Below, piece after piece: positions 18,868 to 27,621 of a stretch of DNA of 64,000 bases. The position numbers were made by a program, and so were the translations under genes. The stretch lies in contig JAWKOL010000012.1 of NCBI GenBank assembly GCA_041391225.1, positions 132,344-196,343 on the forward strand. The letters are read 5' to 3'. The notes under the pieces are model-generated. The model did no database searches. It was not told the origin of the DNA and saw nothing but the letters and a program-made list of their open reading frames with translations. Numbering within the stretch: position 1 is the first letter of the stretch; each line of letters starts with the position of its first letter. This stretch comes from RI-153 sp041391225 (lineage in GTDB: Bacteria > Chloroflexota > Anaerolineae > Caldilineales > Caldilineaceae).

Positions 18868-19775
18868 ATGCGCGTGATCCGCTTCCCCACGAATCCCATC
18901 ATCACGCCGGAGATGGACAGCCGGATTGGGGCGAATATCAATGGTCCGTCGTTGCTGCGCGTGCCGGATTGGTTGCCCGATCCGCTGGGGCGTTACTATC
19001 TTTACTTCGGCCACCACCAGGGGGAATTCATCCGCCTGGCCTACGCCGACGATCTGGCCGGCCCGTGGACAGTCTACGCGCCGGGGACGTTGGCGCTGGA
19101 CGAGACGCCGTGTCACGGTCACATCGCGTCGCCCGATGTTCACGTGGACGACGCCAACCGGCGCATTGTGATGTACTACCACGGTCCGGCGCTCTCCCGC
19201 GAGCAACAGGACGGCGATCCGCTGACACAGGCGTACCCGTTCCTGGGCGGGCAGCGCACCTTGTCGCCACGTCCGAGGACGGTATCCACTTCACGTCGCA
19301 GCGCGAGGTGCTGGGTCCGAGCTACTTCCGCTCCTTTCGCTACGGTGGTTGGGTCTACGCGTTGGGGATGCCGGGGATCTTCTTCCGCTCGCGGGATGGG
19401 TTTACCGGCTTCGAGCGTGGGCCGGTCGTCTTCGGGCGGGATCAGCGGCACACCGCCGTCAAAGTGGACGGCGACACGTTGACTGTCTTCTACTCGGTGG
19501 CGGGCGACTGCCCCGAACACATCGTGGCGTCCACCGTCGATCTGCGCCCCGATTGGCTGTCCTGGCAGGCGAGTGAGCAGGTGTCGGTGCTGCTGCCAGA
19601 AGAAATCTACGAAGGTGCGGATCTGCCGCTGGTGGCGTCAAAGCGCGGGGCGATCCACGCGCGGGCGCGTCAACTGCGCGATCCGGCAATTTTTGAGGAG
19701 GAGGGACGCACGTTCCTGCTCTACTCGGTGGCGGGAGAGAGTGGGATCGCGGTGGCGGAGTATTCTTCAGAGTAG
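18868..19775 (+). CDS. Beta-propeller glycosidase-like protein (GH43-type fold), one frameshift
   Basis: About 302 residues from ATG 18868. Repeated strands of the type YYLYFGHHQGEFIRLAYADD, IVMYYHGPA, VYALGMPGIFFRSRDGF, LTVFYSVAGD and TFLLYSVAGESGIAVAEY match a five-bladed propeller as in GH43/GH32/GH117-like proteins. The conserved opening NPIITPEMDSRIGANINGPS contains candidate acidic residues. A frameshift near 19258 separates GGQRT from VATSEDGIHF. The neighbours on both sides are toroid-type proteins, so a joint role in trimming an oligosaccharide is likely. The substrate is not known, and a catalytically inactive relative cannot be excluded. Confidence 0.65.
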
Positions 19776-19793
19776 GAATATGTCTTGGCAGAA

Positions 19794-19869
19794 TAATGCG
19801 TAATCCGTAATGCGTAACTCAGAAGCAGAGATCGTCTCGACGAATTACGCATCACGCATTACGCATTAG
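19794..19869. repeat. Inverted repeat, family B (word GCGTAAT)
   Basis: The arms 19794-19820 and 19839-19869 consist of GCGTAAT/GCATTAC words facing each other, with an 18-base centre. It lies between the propeller gene and the third toroid-type gene. Confidence 0.85.
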
Positions 19870-19907
19870 TCCACTTCTCATTTCTCATCACAGACAAGGA
19901 CCTCCCC

Positions 19908-21762
19908 ATGCAAGACACCTACTGGTCCTCGCCGCAAGGGACCTACGACGAACGGCGCAGGATGTATCACGAATTCTGCGCGGCGGACAATACCGGCGGG
20001 CGCACCGGTCTTTTCAGCCAGATTGGGCGGCTGGCGTTGGGACGCGAGCCGGTGAATGAGACGGCGATCCGCGAGGGGATCGAGTATGTCTACTCGCAGC
20101 AGGATTGCAACGACTTCACCCTGGGCGCGCTGCTGCGGATCGTCTACGGCTATCGCAACAGCCCGTTGATTTCGCCCGAATTGATTGGGGACATCGAAAT
20201 CTGCCTGCGCAAGTTCAAGTATTGGTGGGATCAGCCGGGCCGGGATCGGCGCTGCTACCACACCGAAAACCATCAGATCATCTTCCACAGCGACGAGTTA
20301 CTGGCCGGGCAGTTGTTCCGTGAGCACACGTTCGAGGTCTCGGGCAAGGACGGTCAATTCCACGTCGATCATGCCCTGCATCTGATCCGGCGCTGGTTCG
20401 ATTTCCGCGAGCGTTTCGGCTTCAGCGAATGGCTCTCGAACTGCTACTTCGAGGAAGACTTGCTGGCGCTGGTCAACCTCTACGACTTCGCCGAGGACGC
20501 CGACATCCGCCGCCGCGCCCAAAACATGATCGACGTGATCCTCTTCGAGATGGCGCTGCACACCTATCGCGGCGTCTTCGGCAGCAGCCACGGTCGTTCG
20601 TACCCACGGCTGATCAAAGGCGGCCGCGGCGAAGACTCGGCGTCCACGGCCAAGTTGATGTTCGGTATGGGCCTTTTCAACAAACCGTCGGCGTTGGGCG
20701 CGGTACCGCTTTCCACCAGCAGCTACCGCTGCCCGCCGGTGATCGCGGCCATCGCCGCCGATCTGGACGGTCCACGGCTGATGTGTGAGCGGCACAGCCT
20801 CAACATCGAGGACGCGGCCGCGCAGGGGTTGTCCTACGCCGATCTCGAAGACGGCTACCTCTACTGGAGCATCCAAGACTACACCCACCCCGCCGTCATC
20901 GACCTGGCGCAGGAGACGCGGCGCACCTTCGGCGTGATGCTCTACGAGGATTATCAGCCCCGCTACGATCAACTGGCGGCGTGGGCCGAGGTGGATCGTC
21001 ATGTGCAGGCGGAGCCGAGCATCGACTGTCACGCCATGACCGAGGTCCACGTGCAGACCTACCGCACACCCCACTACATGCTCAGTTGCGCCCAGGACTA
21101 CCGCCCCGGCAAACCCGGCTATCAGCAGCACCCGTGGCAGGCCACACTGGGGATCGACGCCGTCCTCTTCACCAACCACCCCGGCGCGGAGGACGAGATT
21201 TCGCGCCCCAATTTTTGGGGCGGCAACGGCGTCTTGCCCAAGGCGGTGCAGCACCGCAACGTGCTGATCGCCATGCACCACGTCCCCGCCGACGATGCTT
21301 TCCCGTACAGCCATGCCTACTTCCCCGCGACGCCTTCGACACGGTGGAACAACACGGACATTGGATCTGCGCGGCCAAGGACGACGGCTACCTCGCTTTC
21401 TACTCGCAGCACCCCGTCCTCTGGCGCGCCGACGCCGACGGCAACGAGATTGAACTGCGCGCTGACTCGCCCAGCAACATCTGGCTATGCGAACTGGGCA
21501 GCGTGGACGAGTGGGGATCGTTCGCTGCCTTCGTCGAGGCCGTCACCGCGGCGAAGATCCAGTGCGGCGATCTCAGCGTCGACTATCGTTCGCCGTCCGC
21601 GGGCAGGGTGGAGCTGGCGTGGAACGGTCCTCTGCGTGGGACGGGGCCGTGATCGAGCTGCACAACTACCCGCGCTTCGCCAATCCCTACTGCCGCGCCG
21701 ACTTCGGGGCGAAGGTCTACGAAATCGAGCACGCAGGACAGAGTCACCGGATTGCGCTATAA
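19908..21762 (+). CDS. Uncharacterised toroid-type protein with HGRSY motif (family member 3), two frameshifts
   Basis: About 617 residues. The ATG at 19908 gives MQDTYWSSPQGTYDERRRM. Key blocks are TENHQIIFHSDELLAGQLF, EWLSNCYFEEDLLALVNLYD, FGSSHGRSY, SCAQDYRPGKPGYQQHPWQA, RPNFWGGNGVLP and YSHAYFPRDAFDTVEQ. They match the protein at 15975-18550 block by block, without its N-terminal beta module. Frameshifts lie near 21335 and 21645; the last frame ends VYEIEHAGQSHRIAL. No signal peptide is seen, so it probably works in the cytoplasm after import. It precedes GH4 on the same strand. The enzyme class is unknown; a lyase or hydrolase is possible. Confidence 0.7.
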
Positions 21763-21788
21763 TTACGCATTACTCGTTACGCATTACG
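21760..21788 (+). repeat. One-armed family B repeat (ATTACGC words)
   Basis: ATTACGCATTAC-type words follow directly after the stop codon of the toroid-type gene. No inverted partner is nearby. It looks like a half-element. Confidence 0.7.
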
Positions 21789-21817
21789 TCTCACCCCACA
21801 TAGAGAGGACACACCCA

Positions 21818-23206
21818 ATGCCCACCCCCATCAAACTCAGCGTCATCGGCGCGGGCAGCGCTACCTTTTCGCTGGGCCTGGTCAAGGACATCTGCCTGAC
21901 CCCCGGCCTCAATGGCAGCCTGATCAGCTTCATGGACATCGACGCCGACCGTCTGGACGCCATCACCAAACTGGCGATCCGCTACGCCGATGAACTGGGC
22001 GCGGACCTGCGCTTCGAGCAGACCACTAATCGCGCCGCCACGCTCAACGACGCCGATTTCGTGATCAACACCGCATCGGCGTCGAGCCACTACTACCAAC
22101 GCGATTCCCGCGAACTGGTGGACAAACACGGCTACTACTACGGTGGTCGCTTCCGCAGCGGCAACTACTCAAACCTGAAGCTGATGCTCGACGTGGCCCG
22201 CGACATGGAGGAAATCTGCCCCGATGCCTGGCTGATCCAGTCGGGCAACCCCGTCTTCGAGGGATCGACGCTGATGACGCGTGAGACCAGCATCAAGGTC
22301 TGTGGTCTCTGTCACGGCCATTACGGCGTCTATAACATTGCCCGCGTCCTCGGTTTTGAGGACCATGACAAGATCACGTGGCAGGCGCCCGGCCTCAACC
22401 ACAACATTTGGCTCACCCACTTCTACTACAAGGGAGAAGACGCCTACCCCATCCTCGAAAAGTGGATCGAAGAAGAGGGTGAACACTATTGGCAGACCCA
22501 CATCGCCGAGCGCACCCACGATATCCAGATGTCGCGCGGCACGATTCACCAATACCGCATGTTCGGCCTGATGCCCATCGGCGACACCCCTCGCCGCGGC
22601 GGTTGGTGGTATCACACCGACATCGAGACGAAGAAACGCTGGTTCGGCGAACCCTGGGGCGGGCCGGACACGCACCTGGGCCGTCCTGTGCATGTGGAAG
22701 GGCTGGAGAAGCGCCTCGCCCAGATCAAGGAACTCACCGAGAACCCCAAGGCCAGCATCATCGAGGCCTTCGGCTCGCAGAAGACGCGCGAACAGCAAGT
22801 GCCGATCATCGACGGGCTGGTCAACGACAACGAAGGCCAGTTCCAGGTGAACATCCCCAACCACGGCGCGCTGGCCGGCGTCCCCGACGACGTGGTGGTG
22901 GAAGTACCCGCCGTGGTCAACAAGAAGGGCATCCAGCCGCTTCGGGTGCATCCGCTGCCCAAGAAGATCATGTTGGAGCAGATCCTGCCCGAATGGCTGG
23001 AGATGGAACGAGATCTGCTCGCCTTCGCCACCGGTGACCGCTCCATGCTGCTGTACAACGTCCTCGAAGCGGGGCAGACCAAGTCCTACGATCAGGCGGT
23101 GGCCGTCCTCGAAGACGTGCTCTCCATGCCCGAAAACGCGGAGAAGGCGGCGCATTACAAGTACGATGAGCGGGCGAAGGATCTGATTCTGGGGACTGGG
23201 GACTAG
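21818..23206 (+). CDS. Glycoside hydrolase family 4 enzyme (NAD- and metal-dependent)
   Basis: 462 residues. The dinucleotide-binding start is KLSVIGAGSATFSLGLVKDI. Next come QSGNPVF, KVCGLCHGHYG and APGLNHNIWLTHF, which hold the Cys and His metal ligands of GH4. GH4 enzymes cleave alpha- or beta-glycosides by oxidation at C3 and elimination, using NAD and usually Mn2+. Members act on alpha-galactosides, alpha-glucosides, alpha-glucuronides or alpha-galacturonides. With oligogalacturonate lyase 1.4 kb downstream, a galacturonidase or glucuronidase role is the best guess, but it is inference. GAGAGG precedes ATG 21818. The C-terminal residues GTGD and the stop come from a GGGGACT-type repeat. 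Confidence 0.9.
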   Translation: MPTPIKLSVIGAGSATFSLGLVKDICLTPGLNGSLISFMDIDADRLDAITKLAIRYADELGADLRFEQTTNRAATLNDADFVINTASASSHYYQRDSRELVDKHGYYYGGRFRSGNYSNLKLMLDVARDMEEICPDAWLIQSGNPVFEGSTLMTRETSIKVCGLCHGHYGVYNIARVLGFEDHDKITWQAPGLNHNIWLTHFYYKGEDAYPILEKWIEEEGEHYWQTHIAERTHDIQMSRGTIHQYRMFGLMPIGDTPRRGGWWYHTDIETKKRWFGEPWGGPDTHLGRPVHVEGLEKRLAQIKELTENPKASIIEAFGSQKTREQQVPIIDGLVNDNEGQFQVNIPNHGALAGVPDDVVVEVPAVVNKKGIQPLRVHPLPKKIMLEQILPEWLEMERDLLAFATGDRSMLLYNVLEAGQTKSYDQAVAVLEDVLSMPENAEKAAHYKYDERAKDLILGTGD

Positions 23207-23217
23207 GGACTTGACAG

Positions 23218-23457
23218 GCCCTCACCCCCAACCCCTCTCCCATCTGTTCGGAGTCATTTACTCGACTGACAGTCACTCTCGTTGACCCTGTATCGCCGTC
23301 TGAGTGGCCGGATGGGAGAGGGGAGCCAGAACCAGGTCGACGATCTGGCTCCCCTCTCCCATCCACACCCGCAGATGGCAAGAACTACAACATCCTGACG
23401 GATTCTCAGAGCACGTCTGATTCTTAACGCAGTGGGAGAGGGGCTGGGGGTGAGGGC
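23218..23457. repeat. Nested GC-rich inverted repeat element, about 240 bp
   Basis: The terminal arms 23218-23242 and 23433-23457 match at 24 of 25 positions. Inside, 23310-23330 pairs perfectly with 23344-23364 (21 bp, 13-base loop). All arms share the core GGGAGAGGGG. The element fills the spacer between GH4 and the cupin-like gene. It resembles a miniature inverted-repeat element with no coding capacity. Confidence 0.88.
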
Positions 23458-23487
23458 CTCTGCCCTCAATCTCCAAAGGAGACACAC

Positions 23488-24396
23488 ATGACCGAAACCA
23501 CCTTTACCATCCCCACCGCCCACATCGACGATCCCACGTCGGTTGTGGACGTGCTGGCGACGCTGTCGCAGATCCACGGCCCAGACTACGAATTCGCGCT
23601 GGAACGCTGGGCCGGTGAAGAGGACGTGCATCCCCTACCAGGACGCACGATCTACCGATTCCTGATCGAAACCAACAACGCCGCCATCGATCTGCACCCC
23701 GGCGAGTGGGTGCGCGGTGCAGCGGAGGACGGTCACTGTGTGCCGGTGGACGGATCGCTCGCCCGCGTGGTGACACACCACAGCGTCGAACTCTGGCCCG
23801 GCGATGTCGTCTGCGTGGACGCGCACGATGACCGCCCCGCCATCCTCCACGGCGAGGGCGTTTACTTCGAGGTGATCGCCGAGTCGACGGGCTACCGTGC
23901 GCCACGCGTGGGGCTGTTGCGCAACCTGGGCAGCATCCCCGGCGGCTGTGCGGCCTATCCTGGCGCGTTTCGGCGTGAGACGCTGCCGCCGCAACGCCCC
24001 GCCGCCGACGCCCCGGATCAACGCGGCGTCAACCGCGTCACCGAGCACACGCTGGACATGCGCATCGACCGCAACCCGCCGCCGATCCGTCATTTCCACG
24101 GGCCGATCCCGGTGGGCGACGGCAGACTCGTCAACCACAGCGAAACCGCGATAGTGCTGCCGCGGTCGGTCTACGGCCTGCCCGAAGTCGATCGCGAGGA
24201 CGAAGGACACCTCGTCATCTACCGTCGCCCCGCCGAAGATCCCACAGACACGGTGAGAATCCCCGTGCGGCCCGGCTCCATCGTCGTCACCCCGGCCACC
24301 ACTGAGGTGGTCATGGGCCATGCTTTCGAGAACTGTTTCGCCATGCTTGTCGCCATCCCCGGCTTCGTGGCGCCGTACAATATGATTGAAGAATAA
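23488..24396 (+). CDS. Cupin-like hypothetical protein
   Basis: 302 residues with two beta-rich halves. The second half has RHFHGPIPVGDGRLVNHSET, HLVIYRRPAEDP and VRPGSIVVTPATTEVVMGHA, spaced like the metal-binding and closing strands of a bicupin. The first half has NNAAIDLHPGEWVRG and VTHHSVELWPGDVVCVDAHD. AAAGGAG stands before ATG 23488. No named family is recognised. Its position between GH4 and oligogalacturonate lyase suggests a part in uronate handling, as KdgF-type cupins do for unsaturated galacturonate. That comparison is by context and fold only. Confidence 0.6.
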   Translation: MTETTFTIPTAHIDDPTSVVDVLATLSQIHGPDYEFALERWAGEEDVHPLPGRTIYRFLIETNNAAIDLHPGEWVRGAAEDGHCVPVDGSLARVVTHHSVELWPGDVVCVDAHDDRPAILHGEGVYFEVIAESTGYRAPRVGLLRNLGSIPGGCAAYPGAFRRETLPPQRPAADAPDQRGVNRVTEHTLDMRIDRNPPPIRHFHGPIPVGDGRLVNHSETAIVLPRSVYGLPEVDREDEGHLVIYRRPAEDPTDTVRIPVRPGSIVVTPATTEVVMGHAFENCFAMLVAIPGFVAPYNMIEE

Positions 24397-24400
24397 GAAA

Positions 24401-24608
24401 ATTCACCACAAAGGCGCAAAGGGCAGAAACAAAGTCCGCGGATTTCAAGATTAGAGGGATTCTCAGAAGGATTCAGAGATAGAACGCAGATTGAGCGGAT
24501 TCGGCGAATTCCCAGAGCGAATCCGAAATATCCGCCGAATCCGCTCAATCCGCGTTCTATTCTCAATCTTCTCTTCTTCTTTGCGTCCTTTGCGCCTTTG
24601 CGGTGAAT
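24401..24608. repeat. Nested inverted repeats: CAAAGGCGCAAAGG arms around a family F hairpin
   Basis: The outer arms 24401-24422 and 24587-24608 match at 21 of 22 positions. Inside, 24479-24506 and 24533-24560 (family F, words GCGGATT) match at 27 of 28. Together they fill the whole 236-base gap before the oligogalacturonate lyase gene. Confidence 0.88.
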
Positions 24609-24632
24609 TCGTTTCAGAAAGGACACGTGAAT

Positions 24633-25775
24633 ATGAGCGTCGGTGAGGTGTTTGCGCCAGAGTGGACGGTCTTCGACGATCCCATTTCGGGCGTGCAAGT
24701 GAAGCAGTTGACCAACTACAAAGGACACAGCCATCATTTTTACTTCACCAATCCGGGCTGGTACGCGGGCGGCACGAAGCTGCTCTTCGGCTCAGATCGA
24801 GCGAACCGGGCCAATCTGTACAGCATCGACCTGGGCAGCGGCGAAATCACGCAGTTGACCGATCTGGCCCCGGTACCCCCGCCGTTTGAGACGGAGTTCC
24901 TCTTCTCGTGTGTCAACCCGACGCGCGACGAGGCGTATTTCTGGTACAACGGCGAAATCATGGCGATTGATCTGAACAGTTACGAGACACGCCCGCTATG
25001 GAAGGTGCCCAAGGGCTTCCTCAACAACATGATGAACGTCACCGCAGACGGCAAGTACATCTGCACCGGCATCTACGAGGACCTGTCGGGCCAGTTCAAA
25101 GTGGATCTGCTGCACGGCTACGTCGGCTTCCGCGAGTACATGCTGGCCAATCCGCTCAGCCGCATCATGCGTGTGGCTACGGACGGCAGCGGCGCGCAGA
25201 CAGCCTGGGAAGAGAATGCGTGGATCGGCCACGTCAACACGTCGCCCACCATCCCCAACCTGCTCACTTTCTGTCACGAAGGGCCGTGGCACGAAGTGGA
25301 CAACCGCATCTGGGGCCTCAACATCGACAGCGGCGACACCTGGCAGATCCGCCCGCGCACGCACCCAGGTGAAAAGGTGGGCCACGAATATTGGTACGCC
25401 GACGGCGAGCACCTCGGCTATCACGGGTACTCGGCGGACAGCAGCCACAAGTTCTTTGGCCGCATCCGCTACGACAACACCGACCAGCTCGAAGTCAGCT
25501 TCCCCCACGAAACCGGACACATCCACTCCAATGACATCAACCTGATCGTGGGCGATGCCGGCGGCGTGGTGCGCATCTGGCAGTGGAACGGCCAAGACTT
25601 CGACGGTCCGCGTGTGCTCTGCCGTCACCGCAGCAGCGCCCACATCCAGAAAGTCCACGTCCACCCGCGTTTCAACGCCGCAGGGACACACGTCCTCTTC
25701 ACCAGCGATTCCACGGGGTACGGGAATCTGTATCTGGTGGAGATGCCGGCGTTTGAACGACTACCAGAACTGTAG
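24633..25775 (+). CDS. ogl: Oligogalacturonate lyase (PL22)
   Basis: 380 residues, full length for the family. It shows the PL22 seven-bladed propeller pattern with TNYKGHSHHFYFTN at the start, SIDLGSGEITQLTD, HVNTSPTIPNLLTFCHEGPW, GHEYWYADGEHLGYHGY, HETGHIHSNDINLIVGD and HIQKVHVHPRF. The His and Gln residues in the last motifs are the expected Mn2+ ligands. The enzyme cleaves short (unsaturated) galacturonate oligomers to keto-deoxyuronate in the cytoplasm. The start is ATG 24633 after AGAAAGGA. Confidence in the family is high from these motifs. It anchors the reading of this region as pectin or polygalacturonate catabolism. Confidence 0.9.
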   Translation: MSVGEVFAPEWTVFDDPISGVQVKQLTNYKGHSHHFYFTNPGWYAGGTKLLFGSDRANRANLYSIDLGSGEITQLTDLAPVPPPFETEFLFSCVNPTRDEAYFWYNGEIMAIDLNSYETRPLWKVPKGFLNNMMNVTADGKYICTGIYEDLSGQFKVDLLHGYVGFREYMLANPLSRIMRVATDGSGAQTAWEENAWIGHVNTSPTIPNLLTFCHEGPWHEVDNRIWGLNIDSGDTWQIRPRTHPGEKVGHEYWYADGEHLGYHGYSADSSHKFFGRIRYDNTDQLEVSFPHETGHIHSNDINLIVGDAGGVVRIWQWNGQDFDGPRVLCRHRSSAHIQKVHVHPRFNAAGTHVLFTSDSTGYGNLYLVEMPAFERLPEL

Positions 25776-25777
25776 AC

Positions 25778-25936
25778 ATTTACGATTTGCGATTGACGAT
25801 TTACGATTGTCTGGTTGAGAATGCGAATGGGCGGCATGGAAGTAGACTTGTTCCAGCCCGCCCACAACCCAATAGCGCATCACGGTCTTTACACGACAAT
25901 CGAAAATCGTAAATCGTAAATCGTAAATCGTAAATT
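25778..25936. repeat. Inverted repeat, family A (word GATTTAC)
   Basis: The left arm 25778-25812 and right arm 25895-25936 consist of five to six GATTTAC/CGTAAAT words each. The right arm stops about 15 bases before the next start codon. Confidence 0.88.
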
Positions 25937-25951
25937 CCCAAGGGGGTTTCC

Positions 25952-26272
25952 ATGACCTTCAACGAATTGACCGTCAAAGGCATTACCCGCTACCTCCACG
26001 ACGCCGACCTGGGCGAAAAGGACCTGCGTATGCACATCTCACAGGTCGACGCGGGTCAGCGTTCGCATCCGCCGCATCAGCATGGCGGCTTCGAGGCGAT
26101 CTACGTCCTCGAAGGGCAAGCCACCGTCGAGATCGAGGACCAGGAACACGTCCTCAACGCCAACGAAACCGCTGTCTTCGATCCGCGCAAGATGCACGGG
26201 TTACGCAACGACGGGGATGGCGTGTTGAAGTATATTGTACTGCGGGCAGGGGATGATGGGATGATGAGATGA
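25952..26272 (+). CDS. Small cupin-domain protein
   Basis: 106 residues. RSHPPHQHGGFEAIYVLEGQ carries the metal-binding His-x-His and Glu of cupin motif 1. NETAVFDPRKMHGLRNDGD is motif 2 with its His. Small single-domain cupins of this kind bind a metal and act on sugars or serve as sensors. It sits between the oligogalacturonate lyase and a Gfo/Idh/MocA dehydrogenase, so a role with unsaturated uronates (KdgF-like) is possible. The last residues, GDDGMMR, and the stop are read from a GATGATGG-type repeat. Confidence 0.75.
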   Translation: MTFNELTVKGITRYLHDADLGEKDLRMHISQVDAGQRSHPPHQHGGFEAIYVLEGQATVEIEDQEHVLNANETAVFDPRKMHGLRNDGDGVLKYIVLRAGDDGMMR

Positions 26273-26316
26273 TGAGATGGATCTCGAAGCCCATCATCCT
26301 CATCATCTCATCATCA
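26251..26316. repeat. Inverted repeat, family G (word GATGATGG)
   Basis: The left arm 26251-26280 and right arm 26291-26316 are made of GATGATGG/GATGATGA words. The left arm forms the 3' end of the cupin gene and includes its stop codon. Confidence 0.82.
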
Positions 26317-26369
26317 CGCCCACGCAAAATATTCCAATCCACCTTCAATTCCTTAGATCGGAACACGTT

Positions 26370-27413
26370 ATGACAAACAACACACCCATCCGCGTCGGCA
26401 TTGCCGGGCTAGGACGCAGCGGCTGGGGCATCCATGCCCGGCTGATTGACCCGCTCAAGGAAAAGTTCCAGATCGTGGCGGTGGTGGACGACGATCCCAG
26501 CCGCCGCGAGGAGGCCGTGGAACGTTTCGACTGCCTGGCCTACGAAAACTACGCCGAGTTGCTGGCCGACAAAGCCGTGGAACTGGTGGTGGTGGCATTG
26601 CCCAGTTTCCTCCACGCCGAGCGCTCGATCCAGGCGCTGGAAGCGGGCAAACACGTCGTGTGTGAGAAGCCGATGGCCACGTCCCTGCCCGACGCCGACC
26701 GCATGGTGGCCGCCACTGAGGAGACTGGCAACGTCCTCGCCGTCTTCCAGAATCGGCGCTACGATCCCGACTTCGTCAAGATCCGCCAGATCATCGATTC
26801 GGGTGTCCTCGGGCGCATTGTGCAGATCAGCATGACCGAATCGCGCTTCTCGCGTCGCTGGGATTGGCAGACGCTGAAGCAGTACGGCGGCGGATCACTC
26901 AACAACACCGGCCCGCACTACCTGGATCAGGCGCTGCAACTCTACGGCGAAGGACAGCCCGAGATCGTCTTCTGTCACCTGGATCGCACGCTGACGTTGG
27001 GCGACGCCGACGATCACGTGAAGCTCGTCTTCAAGGGTGAAGACAGGCCCACGCTCGACATCGAAATCAGCAGTGCTTGCGCCTATCCCTACGAAAAGTG
27101 GAACATCATGGGCACGCAGGGTGGTCTGCACGGCACCACCCGCGAACTGCACTGGAAGACATTCGATCCCGATCAGTTGGCCCCGCGTGTCCTCGACACC
27201 GCGCCCACCCCCGACCGCGGCTACAACCGCGACGAGATCCCCTGGCAGGAATACTCGTGGACCGCCGATGACTCCGACGCGCCCGGCGAACCCGGTTTCT
27301 ACCTCGATCTCTACGAGACCATCCGTAACGGCGCGCCCTTGTTCATCACCCCACAAAGCGTGCGCCGCGTGATCTGGTTGCAAGAGACGTGTCATGAGTT
27401 GTCGCCGGTGTAG
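26370..27413 (+). CDS. Gfo/Idh/MocA-family oxidoreductase
   Basis: 347 residues. The Rossmann start IRVGIAGLGRSGWG binds NAD(P). VVVALPSFLHAERSIQALEA and HVVCEKPMATS give the conserved EKP lysine. The C-terminal sheet has GGGSLNNTGPHYLDQALQL, with the expected catalytic-region His. It oxidises or reduces a sugar or inositol-like substrate. The gene is intact, but no Shine-Dalgarno better than a weak GGA is seen before ATG 26370. The substrate is unknown; it lies downstream of the galacturonate genes. Confidence 0.87.
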   Translation: MTNNTPIRVGIAGLGRSGWGIHARLIDPLKEKFQIVAVVDDDPSRREEAVERFDCLAYENYAELLADKAVELVVVALPSFLHAERSIQALEAGKHVVCEKPMATSLPDADRMVAATEETGNVLAVFQNRRYDPDFVKIRQIIDSGVLGRIVQISMTESRFSRRWDWQTLKQYGGGSLNNTGPHYLDQALQLYGEGQPEIVFCHLDRTLTLGDADDHVKLVFKGEDRPTLDIEISSACAYPYEKWNIMGTQGGLHGTTRELHWKTFDPDQLAPRVLDTAPTPDRGYNRDEIPWQEYSWTADDSDAPGEPGFYLDLYETIRNGAPLFITPQSVRRVIWLQETCHELSPV

Positions 27414-27571
27414 GGCCTGGGGACTTGGGATCGGGGACTGGGGATTGGGTTGAGTCTATGAATTCTCCTATCGCCTGATCTTTCGACAACGGCGATTGGG
27501 CGATTAAGCGATTTCGGATACTGTTCACTATCCCAAGTCCCCAGTCCCTAATCCCCAGTCCCCAACCGCCC
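27411..27571. repeat. Inverted repeat, family C (word GGGGACT)
   Basis: The left arm 27411-27449 and right arm 27530-27571 are built of GGGGACT/GGGGATT words. The left arm includes the stop codon TAG of the oxidoreductase gene. The right arm ends just before the promoter of the Uma2 gene. Confidence 0.85.
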
Positions 27572-27573
27572 CA

Positions 27574-27582
27574 TGCTATAAT
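27574..27582 (+). promoter_or_regulatory. Extended -10 promoter for the Uma2 gene
   Basis: TGCTATAAT (TG at 27574-27575, TATAAT at 27577-27582) is a perfect extended -10 placed 40 bases before ATG 27622. No convincing -35 is seen because the preceding bases belong to a repeat arm. Confidence 0.6.
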
Positions 27583-27621
27583 GAACGAACTGTGTCGCAC
27601 GGATTCTACAGGGAACCGACG

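Noticed and set aside
22169..23155. A 328-codon minus-strand frame
   Set aside because: It lies antisense within the GH4 gene, which has all family motifs.
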